A DNA stretch of 64,000 bases from the NCBI RefSeq assembly GCF_015291725.1, contig NZ_CP030038.1, forward strand, positions 8,352,217 to 8,416,216, read 5' to 3'. The translations under genes were made by a program, and so were the position numbers. The stretch comes from Bradyrhizobium sp. CCBAU 51765. Lineage in GTDB: Bacteria; Pseudomonadota; Alphaproteobacteria; Rhizobiales; Xanthobacteraceae. The notes under the pieces are model-generated. The model was given only the letters and a program-made list of their open reading frames with translations. It was not told the DNA's origin and ran no database searches. Shown here piece after piece: positions 45,581 through 53,330 of this stretch (position 1 is its first letter; each line of letters opens with the position of its first letter).

Positions 45581-45605
45581 AACAGGCGCTGCGGACAAAT
45601 GTTCC
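45581..45605 (-). promoter_or_regulatory. EcfG-like (general stress) promoter candidate
   Basis: On the minus strand GGAAC (45605-45601) and TGTT (45584-45581) are 16 bases apart, against the alphaproteobacterial EcfG consensus GGAAC-N16/17-CGTT, one mismatch. It points to the small gene at 45196-45495. Confidence 0.35.
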
Positions 45606-45697
45606 TGCAGAATGTATTTTCGTGATCACGCGCGGCATCTGCCGCGCTCGCGGCACGAATTCGTCACGGGATGCACACGTTCTCGCTGTTCCGCGCG

Positions 45698-45991
45698 CTA
45701 CTCGACAGCCTCGACGATCCGGATATCGCGATCCGCGCCATCACCGAGCAGGTCGTGCGCGGCCTTGTAGGCCGGGCTCTCATACGCCGCCTTGGCGCTC
45801 GCGACGTTGTCGAACTCGATGAGAACGACACGCTCCATCTGGCCGAGCTCGAAGACGGCCGCGGGTATCCCGCGCGCGATCACACGGCCACCCGCCGCTT
45901 CGATCGCCTGGCGCGACACGTTGGCATAGGCGGCCATCGCATCGGGGTTCTTGATCGCACGATAGGTCGCAACCCAATAAGCTTTCGCCAT
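45698..45991 (-). CDS. DUF1330 domain protein (97 residues)
   Basis: Compact DUF1330 protein (MAKAYWVATYRAIKNPDAM start; GRVIARGIPAAVFELG and RVVLIEFDNVASAKAAYESP inside), a ferredoxin-like dimeric fold of unknown role. GGAGAAG precedes the ATG at 45991. It is the second gene of a two-gene unit, 26 bases after the glycosylase-like gene. Confidence 0.85.
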   Translation of the reverse strand: MAKAYWVATYRAIKNPDAMAAYANVSRQAIEAAGGRVIARGIPAAVFELGQMERVVLIEFDNVASAKAAYESPAYKAAHDLLGDGADRDIRIVEAVE

Positions 45992-46017
45992 TGTTCTTCT
46001 CCAGGTTGTTGTGAGTG

Positions 46018-46704
46018 CTATTCGCCGCGGTTCTCGCCGACCGACAAAGCGCAGATGCGTGACAGATAGGTGTAGGGCAGGCCGGTCTCCCCGGCCCAGG
46101 CGTTGAACTGCGCCTGCACCTTGGCGAGATCGCCCTTCGACTTGACCTCTTCGGCGATGTCGAGACCTGCATCGCGCAGGCAGACCACCACGTCCTTGGA
46201 CGTCACGAAACCGTCCCAGCCGACGAAGCGCAGCAGCATCTGGCCGGTGTTGCCCCCTAGCCGGCTGCCGCGCTTGTTGAGCAGATCGAGCAGGCCGATC
46301 TCGTCGGACGATGGCCACTTCGCCAGAAACCTGCCGAAGCTGCCGTGCTGCTTCGCGATCTCCTGCACGAAGGCGGCGTTGTCGCGCACCGACATGATCT
46401 TGGCGCCGTTGCGCACGATGCGCGCGTCGCGCAGCAGGCCCTCCCAATAGTCCTCGGGCTGGAAGGTGAGCTTGGCGGGCTGGAAATGCAGGAACGTGTC
46501 TTCAAAGCCGTCCCATTTCGAATCGATCACGCTCCAGGCGAAGCCGGCGCAGAACACCCGCCTGGTCATCTCGGCGAGGATACGGTCGTCGCCGAGCTTG
46601 GCCAGCCGCTGGAGGTCCGGCTTGGCCGGCATCAGTTTCTCCAGCGCCTTGGGCCCGCCCTTGCGCTTCTCGGCCCGCGCGCGAATGGTCTTGAAGGGGG
46701 TCAT
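46018..46704 (-). CDS. DNA-3-methyladenine glycosylase I-like protein
   Basis: A 228-residue protein of the Tag (adenine glycosylase) superfamily: MTRRVFCAGFAWSVIDSKWDGFEDTF-like segment in the N-terminal half, IVRNGAKIMSVRDNAAFVQEI, and KRGSRLGGNTGQMLLRFVG. It is longer than Tag of E. coli (187) and lacks the clear zinc-binding ends, so it belongs to the divergent Tag-like subgroup; glycosylase activity is inferred. ATG 46704 was chosen by family opening. Followed by the small DUF1330 gene in the same unit. Confidence 0.75.
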   Translation of the reverse strand: MTPFKTIRARAEKRKGGPKALEKLMPAKPDLQRLAKLGDDRILAEMTRRVFCAGFAWSVIDSKWDGFEDTFLHFQPAKLTFQPEDYWEGLLRDARIVRNGAKIMSVRDNAAFVQEIAKQHGSFGRFLAKWPSSDEIGLLDLLNKRGSRLGGNTGQMLLRFVGWDGFVTSKDVVVCLRDAGLDIAEEVKSKGDLAKVQAQFNAWAGETGLPYTYLSRICALSVGENRGE

Positions 46705-46908
46705 GTGAACACAGGTATTGAGGGCAGGCCACGACACCAGAATTCGGCGATCCGGTCCAGCCCCCGCATTGCCGCCCCTTGCGCTCTGCAACGGGACGCA
46801 GCATGCTGTCGCTCATAGGATTGACGCAAAGGGGCGGCCGGGCTGGTCTGCTTCTTGCTTCATTTTTGGAATTCCCTAACATTTTGATCTCTGGCCGTCG
46901 GATTTTCC

Positions 46909-47736
46909 ATGCGCTGCCTGGTCGTGGCCGACCTGCACTATTCGCTGCCCCAGCTCGACTGGCTGGTCAGTGCGGCGCCGCAATTCGACCTTTTGATCTT
47001 CGCCGGCGATGCGCTCGACATCGGCTCGATCGTGGACTTCCGCGCCCAGATCGTGGTGGTGAAGAAGTACCTCGCGCTCCTTGCCGCGCAGACCCGCGTG
47101 ATCCTCTGCTCCGGCAATCACGACCTGGACGAGCGCAGCACCGAAGGCGAAAAGGTCGCACGCTGGATTTCGGAGGTGCGCGAGCTGGGCATTGCCTGCG
47201 ACGGCGACAGCTTCAGCATTGGCGACACATTGTTCACGGTGTGCCCGTGGTGGGACGGGTCCCTGGTGAAGCAGCGCATCGTCGAACAGTTGCGCGATGC
47301 CGCCACCGGGCGGCTGCGGCGCTGGATCTGGGCGCACCACGCGCCGCCGGCGGATTCACCGACGAGCTGGGGCGGCAAGCGCTTCTTCGGCGACGTCGAG
47401 CTGGTGCAATGGATCATGCAATACCAGCCGTCGATGGTGATCTCGGGCCATGTGCACCAGTCACCGTTCATCACCGGCGGCTCGTGGTTCGACCGGCTGG
47501 GCCAGACCTGGGTCTTCAACACCGGCCTGCAACCGGGCCGGCCGCCGACCTGCATCGTCCTCGACCTCGACGCGGACAAGGCATTCTGGCTCGCTGCCGG
47601 CGAAGCCCAATGGATCGACCTGAATGCGCCGCTGAAGCGCCCCGCCGCCCCCGTCGAGGCGCCACCCGACTGGCTCACATTCTTGGATCGGATTTCCGAT
47701 CCGAGCCTGGCGAGACCTCATGCGGCGGCAGGTTGA
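46909..47736 (+). CDS. Calcineurin-like metallophosphoesterase
   Basis: A 275-residue phosphoesterase with all five metal-binding motifs: VADLHYS, FAGDALD, SGNHDLD, WAHHAPP and SGHVHQS. Substrate unknown; candidates include cyclic nucleotides and nucleoside phosphates. Its 3' end overlaps the convergent cNMP-binding gene by 62 bases. The C-terminal 40 residues (about 235-275) are Pro/Ala-rich and probably outside the fold. Confidence 0.85.
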   Translation: MRCLVVADLHYSLPQLDWLVSAAPQFDLLIFAGDALDIGSIVDFRAQIVVVKKYLALLAAQTRVILCSGNHDLDERSTEGEKVARWISEVRELGIACDGDSFSIGDTLFTVCPWWDGSLVKQRIVEQLRDAATGRLRRWIWAHHAPPADSPTSWGGKRFFGDVELVQWIMQYQPSMVISGHVHQSPFITGGSWFDRLGQTWVFNTGLQPGRPPTCIVLDLDADKAFWLAAGEAQWIDLNAPLKRPAAPVEAPPDWLTFLDRISDPSLARPHAAAG

Positions 47737-48160
47737 TCATGCTCTGGAGCACCTCGCCGACCATGGCCAGATGCGTGCCCTGGCCGGCATATTGCCGCTT
47801 GAGATCGGCGAGATAGGTGTTGGCGACATTGAGCCGCTGCGCCAGCATCTTTGCGATCAGCAGGGCCACACCCGGCTCCTTCTCAAGGAACGAGGCGGCG
47901 TCCTCGAACTCATAGACGATCGCGTCGGTGCAGGCCCGCACGGTGGCGGTGTGCGGCTGGCCCAGCAGCACGGACATCTCGCCGAGCACGGCGCCGGGTT
48001 CAGTGACGGTGGCCACCACCATCTCACCCTTGAGCACCTCGAGCTTGCCTTGCATCAGTACGTAGAGGTGGCCGCTGGTGCCACCCTCGTTGACAATCAG
48101 CGTGCCGGCGGCGACCTGCCGCTCCGTTCCGCCGGTGCAATAATCCAGGACTGCGCGCAT
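47675..48160 (-). CDS. Cyclic nucleotide-binding domain protein without DNA-binding domain
   Basis: A 161-residue single-domain protein: the cNMP fold spans about 15-115, with GTLIVNEGGTSGHLYVLMQGKLEVLK, and the phosphate-binding cassette reads GAVLGEMSVLLGQPHTATVRA, where GEMSVL and the R of TATVRA match cAMP-binding relatives. The C-terminal helix region replaces the Crp helix-turn-helix. ATG 48160 follows GGGAG; the frame to 48253 is not supported. The 3' end overlaps the phosphoesterase gene, so transcription of the two interferes. Confidence 0.8.
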   Translation of the reverse strand: MRAVLDYCTGGTERQVAAGTLIVNEGGTSGHLYVLMQGKLEVLKGEMVVATVTEPGAVLGEMSVLLGQPHTATVRACTDAIVYEFEDAASFLEKEPGVALLIAKMLAQRLNVANTYLADLKRQYAGQGTHLAMVGEVLQSMINLPPHEVSPGSDRKSDPRM

Positions 48161-48413
48161 CGCAGAAGCTCCCGTCGCTGCGGACCCCATCGCCCCAGAC
48201 CAGAGCATGATCCGTGCCACCCGACAAATCAACGCGTCCATGACGGGCGCCACAGCACTTGGCGAGGTGGACCGCGCCAGTCACCAGGGCCGGTATCCCC
48301 AAAAACCGCCTCCGTCGCCAGGCCGCGCATGTCCGAGGCCGCGCACCGGCCGCATGGTCGGTGCTGCCAACCCTGCGGCTGAAAACGAACAGCGCGTTTT
48401 CGCGTGCCGTGCG

Positions 48414-49154
48414 TCACACCCGGGAGAGCGAGGGCACCTCCTCCGGCACGATCGCCCGAAGCCCGCCGAAGCGGCGCTCGCGGCCGTGGAAGGCGGCGAG
48501 CGCCTCGCTGAGATCGCCCGCATCGAATTCGGGCCACATCCGCTCGGTGAAATGCAGCTCGGCATAGGCGCCCTCCCAGAGCAGGAAGTCCGACAGCCGC
48601 TTCTCGCCCGAGGTGCGGATGATGAGATCGACATCGCGAAGGCCAGCCTCGCCGGTGACGAGCTGCGAGAACGCCTCGCGGGTGAGGCTGGTGAGCGCGG
48701 CCGCTTTCGCCGCCGCGCTGAGGATCGCATCGCGAGCTGAGTAATCCACGGCGATGCGCAGATGCAGCGCGCTTCCGCGGGCGGTCGCCTCTTCGGCGCG
48801 CGTGATCGCGGTGGCGATGCCGTCAGGCAGCCGATCGCGGCGGCCGATCACGGTGAGACGCACGCCGTTCCTGACCAGGCTCTGCACCTCGTTGGCGAGA
48901 TAGAAGCGCAGCAAGGTCATCAGCGCCGCGACCTCCGCCCTCGGCCTTCGCCAATTGTCCGCCGAGAAGGCGTAAAGCGTCAACGTGCCGATGCCCTGCT
49001 TGGGCGCGGCCTCGACGATTCGGCGGATGGTCTCGACGCCGGCCTCGTGGCCGCGCACGCGGGACAGGCCGCGCCGCGTCGCCCATCTGCCGTTGCCATC
49101 CATGATGATGCCGACATGGAGCTTCTCGTTGCGCGACGTGGATTCGCTTTGCAT
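48414..49154 (-). CDS. uppS: Cis-polyprenyl diphosphate synthase (UppS family)
   Basis: Builds long cis-polyprenyl diphosphates from IPP. The 246-residue protein has the catalytic MDGNGRWA, the FSADNW segment (usual FSxENW), and TSGEKRLSDFLLWEGAYAELHF in the C-terminal motif. It is not next to cdsA, frr or dxr, so it is probably a second copy beside the essential one. The ATG at 49154 lies inside a perfect 15-base palindrome (49147-49161) that also occurs, with one change, at the promoter of the upstream regulator operon. GGAG is eight bases upstream. The regulator gene ends 32 bases before it. Confidence 0.88.
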   Translation of the reverse strand: MQSESTSRNEKLHVGIIMDGNGRWATRRGLSRVRGHEAGVETIRRIVEAAPKQGIGTLTLYAFSADNWRRPRAEVAALMTLLRFYLANEVQSLVRNGVRLTVIGRRDRLPDGIATAITRAEEATARGSALHLRIAVDYSARDAILSAAAKAAALTSLTREAFSQLVTGEAGLRDVDLIIRTSGEKRLSDFLLWEGAYAELHFTERMWPEFDAGDLSEALAAFHGRERRFGGLRAIVPEEVPSLSRV

Positions 49155-49161
49155 TGCAAAG
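49147..49161. promoter_or_regulatory. Operator palindrome across the uppS start codon
   Basis: CTTTGCATTGCAAAG is a perfect palindrome around a central base and contains the uppS ATG (minus strand). The near-identical CTTTGTATTGCAAAG is at 50221-50235. Candidate site of the winged-helix regulator at 49187-49561. Confidence 0.6.
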
Positions 49162-49186
49162 TCTCCGGTCAGTAAAAGGGGGAGAA

Positions 49187-49561
49187 TCAGGTCGAGGCGA
49201 TACCGAGGCGGCCGAGCGGCGGCGCCTCGCGGCCGGCGGCTTTCGCCGCGTCGCGCACCAGCCGCTCGAGCACGGCGAGATAGTCGAGGAAACGGCGGCG
49301 GCCGGCCTTGGTCAGGCGACAGGTCGTGTGCGGGCGGTTGCCCTCGTAACCCTTGGTCATCTCGACAAGGCCCGCCTCCTGGAGCACGGCAAGGTGCCGG
49401 CTGAGATTGCCGTCGGTGAGGCCGCAGAGCTGCTTGAGGTCGCCGAATGCCAGCCCCTTGGGATGCGCCATCAACGAGGTCAGAAGCCCGAGCCTCGCCT
49501 TCTCGTGGATGACGCGGTCGAGTCCTTCATAGGAGAAGGGCGCGCTGTCAGTCTTCGACAT
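49187..49561 (-). CDS. Winged-helix transcriptional regulator
   Basis: A 124-residue DNA-binding protein of the MarR/ArsR-like HTH_27 type (winged-helix DNA-binding), with the recognition region LKQLCGLTDGNLSRHLAVLQEAGLV and wing VEMTKGYEGNRPHTTCRLT. It has no ligand domain beyond a short C-terminal helix. Its start overlaps the stop of the membrane gene by 14 bases. Likely target: the 15-base palindrome at both 50219 and 49147, which would give autoregulation and control of uppS. Homologues often sit beside a small membrane protein of unknown role. Confidence 0.85.
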   Translation of the reverse strand: MSKTDSAPFSYEGLDRVIHEKARLGLLTSLMAHPKGLAFGDLKQLCGLTDGNLSRHLAVLQEAGLVEMTKGYEGNRPHTTCRLTKAGRRRFLDYLAVLERLVRDAAKAAGREAPPLGRLGIAST

Positions 49562-50165
49562 CGTTGTCTCCAGACGCGAAATGCAGAATGGCCGCCATCA
49601 CCGATTGCCCGATCACGAAGGGCAGCCCCATGGTCCAGGGCGACAGCGTATGGGTTCGGCTTGCCAGCACCACCACTGCGAAGCCGGACACGAAATACCA
49701 GGCGCCGGCGAGTGCGACGGTGCGCGGCAGCGAGCGGACCGAGGCAAAGATGCCGAGCGACACCAGGATCTGCCACAAGCCCGGCAGCAGCCACAGCGTC
49801 TCGCTCGCGAACTTCCACATCACCACCGCGAGCAGCACGCCGGCAACGCCTGCCGGCAGGAACTGCTCGACGGCCTGGTGGATCATGGCATCCGCCAGGC
49901 CCGAATGGTGACGGCGCGAACGCGCCCGCATCTCGATGCCGATCATCAGCCCCGAGAGCACGGCGGCGCTGAGCCAGCCGATGAAGAATCCGAGCGGCTT
50001 GCCGGTGGGGTCATCCAGCAGCCAGAACTGCAGAACCGCGGTGATGAGCGCGACAGCGCCGGTCGCCACCATCGTCGCCGGGCCGTAGCCGCGGAAGGCG
50101 GTGCCCGCCGCGATCTGGCTGCGGATCGTCACGATGTCGGCCAGCGCCTTGTCGAGATCGCGCAT
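49548..50165 (-). CDS. Membrane protein partner of the winged-helix regulator
   Basis: A 205-residue protein with a cytoplasmic N-terminal helix (MRDLDKALADIVTIRSQIAAG) and four to five membrane segments (about 42-62, 75-95, 118-138, 143-163, 170-190). Not assigned to a named family with certainty. Start ATG 50165 is chosen because the promoter at 50234-50261 and the operator lie just upstream of it and the longer frame to 50261 would run through them. It forms an operon with the regulator and probably uppS. Confidence 0.75.
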   Translation of the reverse strand: MRDLDKALADIVTIRSQIAAGTAFRGYGPATMVATGAVALITAVLQFWLLDDPTGKPLGFFIGWLSAAVLSGLMIGIEMRARSRRHHSGLADAMIHQAVEQFLPAGVAGVLLAVVMWKFASETLWLLPGLWQILVSLGIFASVRSLPRTVALAGAWYFVSGFAVVVLASRTHTLSPWTMGLPFVIGQSVMAAILHFASGDNDVED

Positions 50166-50218
50166 CGGCAACGCCAAATCCTCGTTCCACCCGGGTGTTT
50201 CGGGGCGTGATGTCCCGT

Positions 50219-50237
50219 TACTTTGTATTGCAAAGTA
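50219..50237. promoter_or_regulatory. Operator palindrome at the regulator operon promoter
   Basis: TACTTTG-TATTG-CAAAGTA, seven-base perfect arms. It covers the predicted -10 box on the minus strand, so binding would block polymerase. Same core as the uppS site. Confidence 0.65.
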
Positions 50238-50261
50238 TATGGCACCGCAAAGCAAAGGCAA
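50234..50261 (-). promoter_or_regulatory. Sigma70 promoter of the membrane-regulator operon
   Basis: On the minus strand -35 TTGCCT (50261-50256), 16-base spacer, -10 TATACT (50239-50234). It points to the gene starting at 50165, about 63 bases downstream. Confidence 0.55.
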
Positions 50262-50367
50262 GCCCGAATGTCGCTACGGCCCGACCGGACGCGAGCGGAC
50301 AACTGGCGGTTGCGTGCTACATATCCTGACGGATAGGATGGACCCGGAAGCGTTCCAGGGGGCTGGT

Positions 50368-51615
50368 ATGTGGCTGAGGTCGTTTGTCGTTGCGTTTGTT
50401 TTCGAGGTGATGCTGGCCAGGTTCGTTCATGCGGCGGGGCCTTTCGGCACAATCCACGTCGGCAACTGGAACGGTGGCGCTTTCACCCATGACTCGACCG
50501 GCGCGTTCTCTCACTGCGCTGCAAGCATGCCCTACGCCAATGGCATGACCTTGCTTGTCGGCCAGGATTCGAACAACGCGTGGCTGCTCGGTTTTGCCAA
50601 TCCAGCGTTTCGTTTCAAGAAGGGCGAGAACCTGACGATCGACCTGACCTTCGACGGTCAGGCCGAGGTGAGGCTGTTTGCGACCGCCTTTTCCGAGGTC
50701 ATGGTCTCAGCCGTTCTGCCGACAAACGTCGCGCGCGCTTTCCAGAAGGCGAGCCTGATGGTGGCGGTGGCAAGAGGCACGCCCTTCCAGTTCAGCCTGA
50801 CCTCGACTGCCCCTCTGATTGCCGCCGTCAGCAATTGTGTGACCCGGGTCAAGGCCGACGGGCTGGACAAGGTCGGCGATTTCACCAAGATGGCTGCCAA
50901 GCCGCAGGCCGCGGCGGACAAGCAGGCGGCATCGCCGGCCGGCGGCAAACCTGCCAGAGCCAAGAGCGGCACCGGCTTCGTGGTGAGCACGAGCGGGCAC
51001 ATCGTCACCAACCACCATGTGATCGACGGCTGCATCGGCGACATCAAGGGCAATCTCACCGGTGAGGCCGCAACGGTGCTGCGCGTGGTGTCGAGCGACG
51101 CCAACAACGATCTCGCCCTGTTGCAGGCGCCATCGACGACGACATTCAAGGACTTTGCCCGGATCCGCGACCGCTCGATCCGCTCCGGCGATTCCGTGAT
51201 CGCGATCGGCTTTCCCTATCACGGGATCCTGACCTCGGACTTCACCGTGACGACCGGCATCGTGAGCTCGCTCAGTGGCATGCGCAACGACTCGCGCTTC
51301 CTGCAGATCAGTGCCCCCGTGCAGCCCGGCAACAGCGGCGGGCCGCTGTTCGATAACACAGGTCAGGTCGTGGGCGTGGTCACCGCAAAGATCCCGGCAT
51401 TGCGCATCGCCGTGGCGACAGGCAATATTCCCGAGAACATCAACTTCGCCATCAAGACCGGCGTGCTGCGCGACTTCCTCGACAATTCCGTGGTGCCCTA
51501 TCAGACCGCCGAACCGAAAAGCGAGCTCAAGACCACCGACATCGCCACCAACGCCCGGCCCTACACGATGCTGATCTCGTGCAATGCGACGGAGCAGGCG
51601 GACGCGAAGCGGTAG
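50368..51615 (+). CDS. Secreted trypsin-like serine protease with novel N-terminal domain
   Basis: A 415-residue exported protein. ATG 50368 behind AGGGGG gives a signal peptide (MWLRSFVVAFVFEVMLARFV, cleavage about AHAAG). Residues 25-170 form a domain I do not recognise, opening FGTIHVGNWNGGAFTHD with two cysteines (in SHCAAS and SNCVTR); an Ala/Lys-rich linker (170-200) leads to a trypsin-like domain with His217 in TNHHVIDG, Asp248 in NNDLALL and Ser323 in GNSGGPLF. It has no PDZ domain, unlike DegP. Periplasmic or surface role is inferred. It is monocistronic and divergent from the regulator operon. Confidence 0.85.
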   Translation: MWLRSFVVAFVFEVMLARFVHAAGPFGTIHVGNWNGGAFTHDSTGAFSHCAASMPYANGMTLLVGQDSNNAWLLGFANPAFRFKKGENLTIDLTFDGQAEVRLFATAFSEVMVSAVLPTNVARAFQKASLMVAVARGTPFQFSLTSTAPLIAAVSNCVTRVKADGLDKVGDFTKMAAKPQAAADKQAASPAGGKPARAKSGTGFVVSTSGHIVTNHHVIDGCIGDIKGNLTGEAATVLRVVSSDANNDLALLQAPSTTTFKDFARIRDRSIRSGDSVIAIGFPYHGILTSDFTVTTGIVSSLSGMRNDSRFLQISAPVQPGNSGGPLFDNTGQVVGVVTAKIPALRIAVATGNIPENINFAIKTGVLRDFLDNSVVPYQTAEPKSELKTTDIATNARPYTMLISCNATEQADAKR

Positions 51616-51637
51616 CGTGAGCTGCGGTTAGCCTCCG

Positions 51638-51742
51638 CTGTCATTCCCCCCGAAAGCGGGGAATCCAGTACGCCGCGGCCCATCGATTTAACCACAACTG
51701 TCTCGGAGTACTGGATCGCCCGATCGAGCCAGGCGATGACAC
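51638..51742. repeat. Intergenic inverted-repeat element (CAGTACGCCGCGGC family), copy 3
   Basis: Same structure and core (GAATCCAGTACGCCGCGGCC) as 7961-8069, with CCCCCGAAAGCGGGG at the left and GTACTGGATCGCCC at the right. Between convergent genes. Confidence 0.8.
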
Positions 51743-51768
51743 CGCTGTTGCCGATCCAGCGTACAACT

Positions 51769-52503
51769 TCACCCGTGACAGCTCGCCCCCTTCGCCGACG
51801 GTTCGTACTGGTCGCGCAGGCGCACCCAGTCCATCGGATAGGGCAGGCCTTCCTCGTGACGGCCGAGCGGGGTGAGATCGAGATATTGATAAGCAGCGTT
51901 CATCATGTCGAGGCCACGGGCGAAGCAGGAATAGGTGTGGAAGATCTCGCCGGCCTCGTCGCGGCAGAACACGCTGATGCCAGGCAGCTCCGGACCGTAG
52001 ATCGCGGTCGTGCCGAAATTATACAAGGGCTCGCCGCTCGCAATCTCCTCCTGCGAGAACGTCACGCCGTAATCGCGGTTGAAGTCGGTGCCGCCTGAAG
52101 AGACCCAGTCAAAGGTCCAGCCCATCCGCTTCCTGAAAGCCTCGAGCTTTGCGCTGGGTGCCAGCGAGACCGCAGCCATGGACGTGTCGCGCGCGGCAAG
52201 ATGCGGCACCATGCGCTCGAAACCGTCGGCCCAGAACGAGCAGCTCTTGCAGGCCGCGTCCCAGTCGGGTGCGAACATCACATGCTGCACGATGAGTTGC
52301 GGACGGCCTTTGAACAGGTCGCCGAGCGACACGATGCCGTTCGGCCCCTCGAATTGATAAGCCTTGTCGACCTTGACCCAGGGCAAGGCGCGGCGCTCCT
52401 CGGCGAGGCGCTCGCGGGCGGCCGTGAGCTCCTTCTCGTGAGCCAGAAGGGCCTTGCGCGCGATGATCCATTGCTCGCGCGAGACGATCTGATGGTGCTG
52501 CAT
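51769..52503 (-). CDS. DUF899 thioredoxin-fold protein
   Basis: A 244-residue protein of the DUF899 group (thioredoxin-like fold): the segments EERRALPWVKVDKAYQFEG, VQHVMFAPDWDAACKSCSFWADGF and CFARGLDMMNAAYQYLDLTP are characteristic. The CKSC sits where a CxxC redox motif would be. Function is unknown; it is often found with ArsR and AHSA1 genes as here. GGGAG precedes ATG 52503. It is the last gene of the ArsR operon, 16 bases after AHSA1. Confidence 0.85.
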   Translation of the reverse strand: MQHHQIVSREQWIIARKALLAHEKELTAARERLAEERRALPWVKVDKAYQFEGPNGIVSLGDLFKGRPQLIVQHVMFAPDWDAACKSCSFWADGFERMVPHLAARDTSMAAVSLAPSAKLEAFRKRMGWTFDWVSSGGTDFNRDYGVTFSQEEIASGEPLYNFGTTAIYGPELPGISVFCRDEAGEIFHTYSCFARGLDMMNAAYQYLDLTPLGRHEEGLPYPMDWVRLRDQYEPSAKGASCHG

Positions 52504-52519
52504 GGCGTTCTCCCTGGCG

Positions 52520-52987
52520 TCAGGCGACGAAGGCGTCGAGCTTGTCGAGGAACGAGCTCCAGCCGCGCCGGTGGTTATCGCGTGCGGTCTCGTCAAAGAA
52601 CTGGGCGTGATGGAAGACCATCAAGGTACCCGCACCGTCCGGCTTCAGCGAGATGGTCACCAGCGATTCACGCTCCGGCGTCGAGTGCCAGGCCCAGGTG
52701 AAGACGAGCAGCTCGTTCGGCACCACCTCGCGATAATGGCCGCCGGCTTCGAAATATTCGCCGTCGTCGCGGATGAAGCTGATGCGGTAGCGGCCGCCGA
52801 CGCGGACGTCGAGTTCGGCCTGAAGCGTCGCCGGCTTCATGTTCGGCGGCCCGAACCATTGCGCTAGCTGCGCGGCTTGCGTCCAGGCGGCGTAGACCTT
52901 TTCGGGCGGCGCGCGGAGCCGGCGCGTGAGCGTAAGGCTTGGACGTTCTGCCGGGCGTTCGGCGGCGTTGGCGGCGGCGTCGGCCAT
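52520..52987 (-). CDS. SRPBCC/AHSA1 domain protein
   Basis: A 155-residue protein with the Bet v1-like AHSA1 fold: RRLRAPPEKVYAAWTQAAQLAQWFGPP at the start and GHYREVVPNELLVFTWAW, HAQFFDETARDNHRRGWSSFLDKL at the end. It probably binds a hydrophobic ligand in a cavity. Its first 124 bases overlap the 3' end of the arsR gene in another frame; the two are therefore translationally coupled. Confidence 0.87.
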   Translation of the reverse strand: MADAAANAAERPAERPSLTLTRRLRAPPEKVYAAWTQAAQLAQWFGPPNMKPATLQAELDVRVGGRYRISFIRDDGEYFEAGGHYREVVPNELLVFTWAWHSTPERESLVTISLKPDGAGTLMVFHHAQFFDETARDNHRRGWSSFLDKLDAFVA

Positions 52988-53316
52988 TTCTCATCCTCCA
53001 CGAAGGCGGCGAGACGATCGAAATTGTGGGACCAGAACTGGGAATAGCGATTGAGCCAGCTCATCGCCTGCTCCATCGGCTGCGCGGTGAGCCGGCAGGC
53101 GACCGTGCGTCCGGTCTTCTCCCGCATGATCAGGCCGGCATCCGTGAGCACGTCGAGATGCTTCATGATCGCCGGCAGCGAGACCGGAAACGGGGCCGCC
53201 AGCTCGCTCACCGTCAGGCCGTCCTGCTCGCCGAGGCGTGCCAGCAGCGCACGCCGTGTCGGGTCGGACAGCGCCGCAAAGGTCCGGTCCAGCGTCTCGT
53301 CCCTATACTTAACCAT
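52864..53316 (-). CDS. ArsR family transcriptional regulator
   Basis: A 150-residue repressor: the ArsR fold covers residues 1-105 (MVKYRDETLDRTFAALSDPT, then VSELAAPFPVSLPAIMKHLDVLTDAGLI as the recognition region). There is no metal-binding CxC, so it is not a classic metal sensor. The last 40 residues (WPTPPPTPPNARQ and an Arg-rich stretch) come from overlap with the next gene and are unlike the family. The ATG at 53316 lies inside a 28-base near-palindrome, seven bases after a TATACT box, implying a leaderless mRNA. Confidence 0.88.
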   Translation of the reverse strand: MVKYRDETLDRTFAALSDPTRRALLARLGEQDGLTVSELAAPFPVSLPAIMKHLDVLTDAGLIMREKTGRTVACRLTAQPMEQAMSWLNRYSQFWSHNFDRLAAFVEDEKWPTPPPTPPNARQNVQALRSRAGSARRPKRSTPPGRKPRS

Positions 53317-53330
53317 GTGGTTTAGTATAG
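53303..53330. promoter_or_regulatory. ArsR operator, 28-base near-palindrome
   Basis: Arms CTATACTTAACCA and TGGTTTAGTATAG pair with one mismatch around TG. It includes the -10 box and the start codon of the arsR gene, so the repressor would block its own operon. Confidence 0.7.
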
